Positions 39,098-52,500 of a stretch of 64,000 bases of DNA are shown here, piece by piece. How positions within the stretch are numbered: the stretch's first letter is position 1; every line of letters begins with the position of its first letter. The stretch is from contig NC_092577.1 of assembly GCF_037975245.1 (NCBI RefSeq), positions 26,225,398 to 26,289,397 of the forward strand. The letters are read 5' to 3'. The notes under the pieces were generated by a model. The model did no database searches and was not told where the DNA came from. It saw only the letters and a list, made by a program, of their open reading frames with translations. The position numbers and the translations under genes were made by a program. The stretch is from Apostichopus japonicus (taxonomy: Eukaryota > Echinodermata > Holothuroidea > Aspidochirotida > Stichopodidae).

Positions 39098-40334
39098 AAT
39101 GTCGATTTATCGGTCCCGCAAAATCGATTTATATGTATCGCACATTCGATTGATCGGTCTCGCACATTCGATTTATCGGCACCGCACATTCGATTTATCG
39201 GTACCGCACATTCAATTAATCGGTATCGCAAATTCCATTAATCGGTATTGCACATTCGATTAAACGGTATCGCACATTCGATTTATCGGTAACGCACATT
39301 CGATTTATCGGTACCGCACCTTCGATTCATCAGTACCGCACATTCGACTTATCGGTATCGTAAATTTAATAATCGGTATCGCGCATTCGATTTATCGGTA
39401 TCGCACCTTCGATTTATCGGTCCCGCACAATCGATTTATAGGTATCGCAATATCGATTAATCGGTCTCGCACATTCTATTTATCGGTACTGCACTTTCGA
39501 TTTATCGGTACCACATATTCGATTTTTCGTTTTCGAACGTTCGATTTATCGGTACCGCACATTCGATTTATCGGTCCCACACAATCGATTTATCAGTCTT
39601 GCACATTCGACTTATCGATATCGTAAATCTAATTGATCGGTATCGCGCATTCGATTTATCGGTATCGCACATTCGATTTATCGTTACCGCACTTTCGATT
39701 TATAGGTACCCCACATTCGATTTATAGGTACCGCAATGTCGATTTATCGGTCCCGCAAAATCGATTTATAGGTATCGCACATTCGAGTGATCGGTCTCGC
39801 ACATTCGATTTATCGGCACCGCACTTTCGATTTATCGGTACCGCACATTCAATTAATCGGTATCGCAAATTCCATTAATCGGTATTGCACATTCGATTAA
39901 ACGGTATCGCACATTCGATTTATCGGTAACGCACATTCGATTTATCGGTACCGCACCTTCGATTCATCAGTACCGCACATTCGACTTATCGATATCGTAA
40001 ATCTAATTGATCGGTAGAGCGCATTCGATTTATCGGTATCGCACATTCGATTTATCGTTACCGCACAATCGATTTATAGGTATCGCAATATCGATTAATC
40101 GGTCTCGCACATTCGATTTATCGGTACCGTACTTTCGATTTATCGGTACCGCACATTCGATTAATCGGTATCGCACATTCGATTAAACGGTATCGCACGT
40201 TCGATTTATCGGTAACAAACGTTCGATTTATCGGTACCGCACATTCGATTTATCGGCACCGCACATTCGATTTATCGGTACCACAATATCGATTTATCGG
40301 TACCGCACATACGATTTATCGGTACCGCACATTC

Positions 40335-40356
40335 GATTTATCGGTACCGCACATTC
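40335..40356 (+). repeat. Representative satellite B unit, 22 bp
   Basis: This is a consensus copy. It contains the palindrome CGGTACCG (with a KpnI site) and the imperfect dyad CGATTTATCG, which is the perfect 10-base palindrome CGATTAATCG in the common TTAATC variant. The two dyads share the central CG. The run TTCGATTTATCGG, crossing from one unit to the next, has the TTCG and A spacing of the CENP-B box, but its CGG comes one base early. Confidence 0.85.
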
Positions 40357-43300
40357 GATTTATCGGTATCGCACATTCGATTTATCGGTATCGCACGTTC
40401 GATTTATCGATACCGCACATTCGATTTATCGGTATCGCAAATTCGGATAAATAGGTATCGCACATTCGATTAAACGGTATCGCACATTCGATTTATCGGT
40501 ACCACAAATTCGATTAATCGGTATCGCACATTCGATTAAACGGTATCGCACATTCGATTTATCGGTAACAAACGTTCGATTTATCGGTACCGCACATTCG
40601 ATTTATCGGCACCGCACATTCGATTTATCGGTACCACAATATCGATTTATCGGTACCGCACATTCTATTTATCGGCACCGCACATTCGATTTATCGGTAA
40701 CAAACGTTCGATTTATCGGTACCGCACATTCTATTTATCGGCACCGCACATTCGATTTATCGGTACCACAATATCGATTTATCGGTACCGCACATACGAT
40801 TTATCGGTACCGCACATTCGATTTATCGGTACCACAATATCGATTTATCGGTACCGCACATACGATTTATCGGTACCGCACATTCGATTTATCGGTACCG
40901 CACATTCGATTTATCGGTATCGCACATTCGATTTATCGGTACCGCACGTTCGATTTATCGATATCGCACATTCGATTTATCGGTATCGCACGTTCGATTT
41001 ATCGATACCGCACATTCGATTTATCGGTATCGCAAATTCGGATAAATAGGTATCGCACATTCGATTAAACGGTATCGCACATTCGATTTATCGGTACCAC
41101 AAATTCTATTAATCGGTATCGCACATTCGATTAAACGGTATCGCACATTCTATTTATCGGTAACAAACGTTCGATTTATCGGTACCGCACATTCGATCTA
41201 TCGGCACCGCACATTCGATTTATCGGTACCGCAATATCGATTAATCGGTATCGCACATTCGATTTTTCGGTACCGCACATTCGATTTATCGGTATCGCAA
41301 ATTCGATTAATCGGTATCGCACATTCGATTTATCGGTAACGCAGTTTCGATTTATCGGTACCGCACATTCGATTTATCGGTATCGCAAATTCGGATAAAT
41401 AGGTATCGCACATTCGATTAAACGGTATCGCACATTCGATTTATCGGTATCGCACATTCGACTTATCGGTATCGTAAATTTAATTATCGGTATCGCGCAT
41501 TCGATTTATCGGTATCGCACCTTCGATTTATTGGTCCCGCACAATCGATTTATCGGTATCGCAATATCGATTAATCGGTCTCGCACATTCGATTTATCGG
41601 CACCGCACATTCGATTTATCGGTACCGCACATTCGATTAATCGGTATCGCAAATTCGATTAATCGGTATCGCACATTCGATTAATCGGTATCGCACATTC
41701 CATTTATCGGTACCGCACATTCGATTTATCGGTATCGCATATTCGATTAATCGGTATCGCACGTTCGATTTATCGGTACCGCACATTCGATTTATCGGTA
41801 CCGCAATATCGATTTATCGGTTTCGCACATTCGATTTATCGGTATCGCAAATTCGATTAATCGGTATCGTACATTCGATTTACCGATATCGCACATTCGA
41901 TTTATCGGCACCGCACATTCGATTTATCGGTACCGCACATTCGATTTATCGGTATCGCACATTCGATTTATCGGTACCGCACATTCGATTTATAGGTATC
42001 GCAAATTCGATTTATCGGTATCGCATATTCGATTTATCGGTACCGCACAATCGATTAATCGGTACCGCACATTCCATTTATCGTTACCATACATTCGATT
42101 TTTTGTTATCGCACATTCGATTTATCGGTACCGCAATATCGATTTATCGGTACCGCACATTCCATTTATCGGTATCGTACATTCGATTTATCGGTAACGC
42201 ACTTTCAATTTATCGGAACCGCACATTCGATTTATCGGCACCGCACATTCGATTTATCGGTACCGCACATTCGATTAATCGGTATCGCATATTCGATTAA
42301 TCAGTATCGCACGTTCGATTTATCGGTACCGCACATTCCATTTATCGGCACCGCACATTCGATTTATCGGTACCGCAATATCGATTTATCGGTATCGCAC
42401 ATTCGATTTATCGGTATCGCACATTCGATTTATCGGTCCCGCACAATCGATTAATCGGTACCGCACAATCGACTTATCGGTATCGTTAATTTAATTATCG
42501 GTATCGCGCATTCGATTAAACGGTATCGCACCTTCGATTTATCGGTCCCGCACAATCGATTTATAGGTATCGCAATATCGATTAATCGGTTTCGCATATT
42601 CGATTTATCGGTACCGCACTTTCGATTTATTGGTACCGCATATTCGATTTTTCGTTTTCGCACGTTCGATTTATCGGTACCCCACATTCGATTTATAGGT
42701 ACCACAATGTCGATTTATCGGTCCCGCAAAATCGATTTATAGGTATCGCACATTCGATTGATCGGTCTCGCACATTCGATTTATCGGCACCGCACATTCG
42801 ATTTATCGGTACCGCACATTCAATTAATCGGTATCGCAAATTCCATTAATCGGTATTGCACATTCGATTAAACGGTATCGCACATTCGATTTATCGGTAA
42901 CGCACATTCGATTTATCGGTACCGCACCTTCGATTCATCAGTACCGCACATTCGACTTATCGGTATCGTAAATTTAATAATCGGTATCGCGCATTCGATT
43001 TATCGGTATCGCACCTTCGATTTATCGGTCCCGCACAATCGATTTATAGGTATCGCAATATCGATTAATCGGTCTCGCACATTCTATTTATCGGTACTGC
43101 ACTTTCGATTTATCGGTACCACATATTCGATTTTTCGTTTTCGAACGTTCGATTTATCGGTACCGCACATTCGATTTATCGGTCCCACACAATCGATTTA
43201 TCAGTCTTGCACATTCGACTTATCGATATCGTAAATCTAATTGATCGGTATCGCGCATTCGATTTATCGGTATCGCACATTCGATTTATCGTTACCGCAC

Positions 43301-46300
43301 TTTCGATTTATAGGTACCCCACATTCGATTTATAGGTACCGCAATGTCGATTTATCGGTCCCGCAAAATCGATTTATAGGTATCGCACATTCGAGTGATC
43401 GGTCTCGCACATTCGATTTATCGGCACCGCACTTTCGATTTATCGGTACCGCACATTCAATTAATCGGTATCGCAAATTCCATTAATCGGTATTGCACAT
43501 TCGATTAAACGGTATCGCACATTCGATTTATCGGTAACGCACATTCGATTTATCGGTACCGCACCTTCGATTCATCAGTACCGCACATTCGACTTATCGA
43601 TATCGTAAATCTAATTGATCGGTAGAGCGCATTCGATTTATCGGTATCGCACATTCGATTTATCGTTACCGCACAATCGATTTATAGGTATCGCAATATC
43701 GATTAATCGGTCTCGCACATTCGATTTATCGGTACCGTACTTTCGATTTATCGGTACCGCACATTCGATTAATCGGTATCGCACATTCGATTAAACGGTA
43801 TCGCACGTTCGATTTATCGGTAACAAACGTTCGATTTATCGGTACCGCACATTCGATTTATCGGCACCGCACATTCGATTTATCGGTACCACAATATCGA
43901 TTTATCGGTACCGCACATACGATTTATCGGTACCGCACATTCGATTTATCGGTACCGCACATTCGATTTATCGGTATCGCACATTCGATTTATCGGTATC
44001 GCACGTTCGATTTATCGATACCGCACATTCGATTTATCGGTATCGCAAATTCGGATAAATAGGTATCGCACATTCGATTAAACGGTATCGCACATTCGAT
44101 TTATCGGTACCACAAATTCGATTAATCGGTATCGCACATTCGATTAAACGGTATCGCACATTCGATTTATCGGTAACAAACGTTCGATTTATCGGTACCG
44201 CACATTCGATTTATCGGCACCGCACATTCGATTTATCGGTACCACAATATCGATTTATCGGTACCGCACATTCTATTTATCGGCACCGCACATTCGATTT
44301 ATCGGTACCACAATATCGATTTATCGGTACCGCACATACGATTTATCGGTACCGCACATTCGATTTATCGGTACCGCACATTCGATTTATCGGTATCGCA
44401 CATTCGATTTATCGTTTTCGCACGTTCGATTTATCGATATCGCACATTCGATTTATCGGTATCGCACGTTCGATTTATCGATACCGCACATTCGATTTAT
44501 CGGTATCGCAAATTCGGATAAATAGGTATCGCACATTCGATTAAACGGTATCGCACATTCGATTTATCGGTACCACAAATTCTATTAATCGGTATCGCAC
44601 ATTCGATTAAACGGTATCGCACATTCTATTTATCGGTAACAAACGTTCGATTTATCGGTACCGCACATTCGATCTATCGGCACCGCACATTCGATTTATC
44701 GGTACCGCAATATCGATTAATCGGTATCGCACATTCGATTTTTCGGTACCGCACATTCGATTTATCGGTATCGCAAATTCGATTAATCGGTATCGCACAT
44801 TCGATTTATCGGTAACGCAGTTTCGATTTATCGGTACCGCACATTCGATTTATCGGTATCGCAAATTCGGATAAATAGGTATCGCACATTCGATTAAACG
44901 GTATCGCACATTCGATTTATCGGTATCGCACATTCGACTTATCGGTATCGTAAATTTAATTATCGGTATCGCGCATTCGATTTATCGGTATCGCACCTTC
45001 GATTTATTGGTCCCGCACAATCGATTTATCGGTATCGCAATATCGATTAATCGGTCTCGCACATTCGATTTATCGGCACCGCACATTCGATTTATCGGTA
45101 CCGCACATTCGATTAATCGGTATCGCAAATTCGATTAATCGGTATCGCACATTCGATTAATCGGTATCGCACATTCCATTTATCGGTACCGCACATTCGA
45201 TTTATCGGTATCGCATATTCGATTAATCGGTATCGCACGTTCGATTTATCGGTACCGCACATTCGATTTATCGGTACCGCAATATCGATTTATCGGTTTC
45301 GCACATTCGATTTATCGGTATCGCAAATTCGATTAATCGGTATCGTACATTCGATTTACCGATATCGCACATTCGATTTATCGGCACCGCACATTCGATT
45401 TATCGGTACCGCACATTCGATTTATCGGTATCGCACATTCGATTTATCGGTACCGCACATTCGATTTATAGGTATCGCAAATTCGATTTATCGGTATCGC
45501 ATATTCGATTTATCGGTACCGCACAATCGATTAATCGGTACCGCACATTCCATTTATCGTTACCATACATTCGATTTTTTGTTATCGCACATTCGATTTA
45601 TCGGTACCGCAATATCGATTTATCGGTACCGCACATTCCATTTATCGGTATCGTACATTCGATTTATCGGTAACGCACTTTCAATTTATCGGAACCGCAC
45701 ATTCGATTTATCGGCACCGCACATTCGATTTATCGGTACCGCACATTCGATTAATCGGTATCGCATATTCGATTAATCAGTATCGCACGTTCGATTTATC
45801 GGTACCGCACATTCCATTTATCGGCACCGCACATTCGATTTATCGGTACCGCAATATCGATTTATCGGTATCGCACATTCGATTTATCGGTATCGCACAT
45901 TCGATTTATCGGTCCCGCACAATCGATTAATCGGTACCGCACAATCGACTTATCGGTATCGTTAATTTAATTATCGGTATCGCGCATTCGATTAAACGGT
46001 ATCGCACCTTCGATTTATCGGTCCCGCACAATCGATTTATAGGTATCGCAATATCGATTAATCGGTTTCGCATATTCGATTTATCGGTACCGCACTTTCG
46101 ATTTATTGGTACCGCATATTCGATTTTTCGTTTTCGCACGTTCGATTTATCGGTACCCCACATTCGATTTATAGGTACCACAATGTCGATTTATCGGTCC
46201 CGCAAAATCGATTTATAGGTATCGCACATTCGATTGATCGGTCTCGCACATTCGATTTATCGGCACCGCACTTTCGATTTATCGGTACCGCACATTCAAT

Positions 46301-46546
46301 TAATCGGTATCGCAAATTCCATTAATCGGTATTGCACATTCGATTAAACGGTATCGCACATTCGATTTATCGGTAACGCACATTCGATTTATCGGTACCG
46401 CACCTTCGATTCATCAGTACCGCACATTCGACTTATCGGTATCGTAAATTTAATAATCGGTATCGCGCATTCGATTTATCGGTATCGCACCTTCGATTTA
46501 TCGGTCCCGCACAATCGATTTATAGGTATCGCAATATCGATTAATC

Positions 46547-49500
46547 GGTCTCGCATATTCTATTTATCGGTACCGCACATTCGATTTATCGGTACCGCAA
46601 TATCGATTCATCGGTATCGCACATTCGATTCATCGGCACCGCACATTCGATTTATCGGTACCGCAATATCGATTTATCGGTATCGCACATTCGATTCATC
46701 GGCACCGCACATTCGATTTATCGGTACCGCAATATCGATTTATCGGTACCGCAAAATCGATTTATAGGTATCGCACATTCAATTAATCGGTCTCGCACAT
46801 TCGATTTATCGGCACCGCACATTCGATTTATCGGTACCGCACATTCGATTAATCGGTATCGCAATTCGATTAATCGGTATTGCACATTCGATTAAACGGT
46901 ATTGCACATTCGATTTATCGGCACCGCACTTTCCATTTATCGGTACCGCACATTCGATTAATCGGAATCGCAAATTCGATTAATCGGTATCGCACGTTCG
47001 ATTTATCGGTACCGCACATTCGATTTATCGGTACCGCAATATCGATTAATCGGTATCGCACGTTCGATTTATCGGTACCGCACATTCGATTTATCGGTAT
47101 CGCAAATTCGATTAATCGGTATCGTACATTCGATTTACCGATATCGCACAATCGATTTATCGGCACCGCACATTCGATTTATCGATACCGCACATTCGAT
47201 TTATCGGTCCCGCACAATCGATTAATCGGTACCGCACAATCGACTTATCGGTATCGTTAATTTAATTATCGGTATCGCGCATTCGATTAATCAATATCGC
47301 ACGTTCGATTTATCGATACCGCACATTCGATTTATCGGTCCCGCACAATCGATTAATCGGTACCGCACAATCGACTTATCGGTATCGTTAATTTAATTAT
47401 CGGTATCGCATATTCGATTAATCAGTATCGCACGTTCGATTTATCGGTACCGCACATTCCATTTATCGGTATCGTACATTCGATTTACCGATATCGCACA
47501 TTCGATTTATCGGTAACGCACTTTCGATTTATCGGAACTGCACATTTGATTTATCGGCACCGCACATTCGATTTATCGGTACCGCAATATCGATTTATCG
47601 GTATCGCACATTCGATTTATCGGTCCCGCACAATCGATTAATCGGTACCGCACAATCGACTTATCGGTATCGTTAATTTAATTATCGGTATCGCGCATTC
47701 GATTAAACGGTATCGCACCTTCGATTTATCGGTCCCGCACAATCGATTTATAGGTATCGCAATATCGATTAATCGGTTTCGCATATTCGATTTATCGGTA
47801 CCGCACTTTCGATTTATTGGTACCGCATATTCGATTTTTCGTTTTCGCACGTTCGATTTATCGGTACCCCACATTCGATTTATAGGTACCACAATGTCGA
47901 TTTATCGGTCCCGCAAAATCGATTTATATGTATCGCACATTCGATTGATCGGTCTCGCACATTCGATTTATCGGCACCGCACATTCGATTTATCGGTACC
48001 GCACATTCAATTAATCGGTATCGCAAATTCCATTAATCGGTATTGCACATTCGATTAAACGGTATCGCACATTCGATTTATCGGTAACGCACATTCGATT
48101 TATCGGTACCGCACCTTCGATTCATCAGTACCGCACATTCGACTTATCGGTATCGTAAATTTAATAATCGGTATCGCGCATTCGATTTATCGGTATCGCA
48201 CCTTCGATTTATCGGTCCCGCACAATCGATTTATAGGTATCGCAATATCGATTAATCGGTCTCGCACATTCTATTTATCGGTACTGCACTTTCGATTTAT
48301 CGGTACCACATATTCGATTTTTCGTTTTCGAACGTTCGATTTATCGGTACCGCACATTCGATTTATCGGTCCCACACAATCGATTTATCAGTCTTGCACA
48401 TTCGACTTATCGATATCGTAAATCTAATTGATCGGTATCGCGCATTCGATTTATCGGTATCGCACATTCGATTTATCGTTACCGCACTTTCGATTTATAG
48501 GTACCCCACATTCGATTTATAGGTACCGCAATGTCGATTTATCGGTCCCGCAAAATCGATTTATAGGTATCGCACATTCGAGTGATCGGTCTCGCACATT
48601 CGATTTATCGGCACCGCACTTTCGATTTATCGGTACCGCACATTCAATTAATCGGTATCGCAAATTCCATTAATCGGTATTGCACATTCGATTAAACGGT
48701 ATCGCACATTCGATTTATCGGTAACGCACATTCGATTTATCGGTACCGCACCTTCGATTCATCAGTACCGCACATTCGACTTATCGATATCGTAAATCTA
48801 ATTGATCGGTAGAGCGCATTCGATTTATCGGTATCGCACATTCGATTTATCGTTACCGCACAATCGATTTATAGGTATCGCAATATCGATTAATCGGTCT
48901 CGCACATTCGATTTATCGGTACCGTACTTTCGATTTATCGGTACCGCACATTCGATTAATCGGTATCGCACATTCGATTAAACGGTATCGCACGTTCGAT
49001 TTATCGGTAACAAACGTTCGATTTATCGGTACCGCACATTCGATTTATCGGCACCGCACATTCGATTTATCGGTACCACAATATCGATTTATCGGTACCG
49101 CACATACGATTTATCGGTACCGCACATTCGATTTATCGGTACCGCACATTCGATTTATCGGTATCGCACATTCGATTTATCGGTATCGCACGTTCGATTT
49201 ATCGATACCGCACATTCGATTTATCGGTATCGCAAATTCGGATAAATAGGTATCGCACATTCGATTAAACGGTATCGCACATTCGATTTATCGGTACCAC
49301 AAATTCGATTAATCGGTATCGCACATTCGATTAAACGGTATCGCACATTCGATTTATCGGTAACAAACGTTCGATTTATCGGTACCGCACATTCGATTTA
49401 TCGGCACCGCACATTCGATTTATCGGTACCACAATATCGATTTATCGGTACCGCACATTCTATTTATCGGCACCGCACATTCGATTTATCGGTAACAAAC

Positions 49501-52500
49501 GTTCGATTTATCGGTACCGCACATTCGATTTATCGGCACCGCACATTCGATTTATCGGTACCACAATATCGATTTATCGGTACCGCACATACGATTTATC
49601 GGTACCGCACATTCGATTTATCGGTACCGCACATTCGATTTATCGGTATCGCACATTCGATTTATCGTTTTCGCACGTTCGATTTATCGATATCGCACGT
49701 TCGATTTATCGGTATCGCACGTTCGATTTATCGATACCGCACATTCGATTTATCGGTATCGCAAATTCGGATAAATAGGTATCGCACATTCGATTAAACG
49801 GTATCGCACATTCGATTTATCGGTACCGCAAATTCTATTAATCGGTATCGCACATTCGATTAAACGGTATCGCACATTCGATTTATCGGTAACAAACGTT
49901 CGATTTATCGGTACCGCACATTCGATCTATCGGCACCGCACATTCGATTTATCGGTACCGCAATATCGATTAATCGGTATCGCACATTCGATTTTTCGGT
50001 ACCGCACATTCGATTTATCGGTATCGCAAATTCGATTAATCGGTATCGCACATTCGATTTATCGGTAACGCAGTTTCGATTTATCGGTACCGCACATTCG
50101 ATTTATCGGTATCGCAAATTCGGATAAATAGGTATCGCACATTCGATTAAACGGTATCGCACATTCGATTTATCGGTATCGCACATTCGACTTATCGGTA
50201 TCGTAAATTTAATTATCGGTATCGCGCATTCGATTTATCGGTATCGCACCTTCGATTTATTGGTCCCGCACAATCGATTTATCGGTATCGCAATATCGAT
50301 TAATCGGTCTCGCACATTCGATTTATCGGCACCGCACATTCGATTTATCGGTACCGCACATTCGATTAATCGGTATCGCAAATTCGATTAATCGGTATCG
50401 CACATTCGATTAATCGGTATCGCACATTCCATTTATCGGTACCGCACATTCGATTTATCGGTATCGCATATTCGATTAATCGGTATCGCACGTTCGATTT
50501 ATCGGTACCGCACATTCGATTTATCGGTACCGCAATATCGATTTATCGGTTTCGCACATTCGATTTATCGGTATCGCAAATTCGATTAATCGGTAACGTA
50601 CATTCGATTTACCGATATCGCACATTCGATTTATCGGCACCGCACATTCGATTTATCGGTACCGCACATTCGATTTATCGGTATCGCACATTCGATTTAT
50701 CGGTACCGCACATTCGATTTATAGGTATCGCAAATTCGATTTATCGGTATCGCATATTCGATTTATCGGTACCGCACAATCGATTAATCGGTACCGCACA
50801 TTCCATTTATCGTTACCATACATTCGATTTTTTGTTATCGCACATTCGATTTATCGGTACCGCACATTCCATTTATCGTTACCATACATTCGATTTTTTG
50901 TTATCGCACATTCGATTTATCGGTACCGCAATATCGATTTATCGGTACCGCACATTCCATTTATCGGTATCGTACATTCGATTTATCGGTAACGCACTTT
51001 CAATTTATCGGAACCGCACATTCGATTTATCGGCACCGCACATTCGATTTATCGGTACCGCACATTCGATTAATCGGTATCGCATATTCGATTAATCAGT
51101 ATCGCACGTTCGATTTATCGGTACCGCACATTCCATTTATCGGCACCGCACATTCGATTTATCGGTACCGCAATATCGATTTATCGGTATCGCACATTCG
51201 ATTTATCGGTATCGCACATTCGATTTATCGGTCCCGCACAATCGATTAATCGGTACCGCACAATCGACTTATCGGTATCGTTAATTTAATTATCGGTATC
51301 GCGCATTCGATTAAACGGTATCGCACCTTCGATTTATCGGTCCCGCACAATCGATTTATAGGTATCGCAATATCGATTAATCGGTTTCGCATATTCGATT
51401 TATCGGTACCGCACTTTCGATTTATTGGTACCGCATATTCGATTTTTCGTTTTCGCACGTTCGATTTATCGGTACCCCACATTCGATTTATAGGTACCAC
51501 AATGTCGATTTATCGGTCCCGCAAAATCGATTTATAGGTATCGCACATTCGATTGATCGGTCTCGCACATTCGATTTATCGGCACCGCACATTCGATTTA
51601 TCGGTACCGCACATTCAATTAATCGGTATCGCAAATTCCATTAATCGGTATTGCACATTCGATTAAACGGTATCGCACATTCGATTTATCGGTAACGCAC
51701 ATTCGATTTATCGGTACCGCACCTTCGATTCATCAGTACCGCACATTCGACTTATCGGTATCGTAAATTTAATAATCGGTATCGCGCATTCGATTTATCG
51801 GTATCGCACCTTCGATTTATCGGTCCCGCACAATCGATTTATAGGTATCGCAATATCGATTAATCGGTCTCGCACATTCTATTTATCGGTACTGCACTTT
51901 CGATTTATCGGTACCACATATTCGATTTTTCGTTTTCGAACGTTCGATTTATCGGTACCGCACATTCGATTTATCGGTCCCACACAATCGATTTATCAGT
52001 CTTGCACATTCGACTTATCGATATCGTAAATCTAATTGATCGGTATCGCGCATTCGATTTATCGGTATCGCACATTCGATTTATCGTTACCGCACTTTCG
52101 ATTTATAGGTACCCCACATTCGATTTATAGGTACCGCAATGTCGATTTATCGGTCCCGCAAAATCGATTTATAGGTATCGCACATTCGAGTGATCGGTCT
52201 CGCACATTCGATTTATCGGCACCGCACTTTCGATTTATCGGTACCGCACATTCAATTAATCGGTATCGCAAATTCCATTAATCGGTATTGCACATTCGAT
52301 TAAACGGTATCGCACATTCGATTTATCGGTAACGCACATTCGATTTATCGGTACCGCACCTTCGATTCATCAGTACCGCACATTCGACTTATCGATATCG
52401 TAAATCTAATTGATCGGTAGAGCGCATTCGATTTATCGGTATCGCACATTCGATTTATCGTTACCGCACAATCGATTTATAGGTATCGCAATATCGATTA

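Larger units (their letters stand above)
37751..46546. repeat. Satellite B superunit copy 1, about 8.8 kb
   Basis: The superunit repeats at +8795 bp: distinctive modules at 38085, 38843 and 42451 recur at 46880, 47638 and 51246. It is made of blocks set by a T-rich module (GATTTTTCGTTTTCGCACG) at 38843, 42451 and 45927. The spacings are 3608 bp (164 units) and 3476 bp (158 units), with 1711 bp to the next superunit. The 3608 and 3476 blocks are themselves alike and differ by 132 bp, six units. Bounds are set at the GGTCTCGCATATTC landmark and are somewhat arbitrary. Confidence 0.9.
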
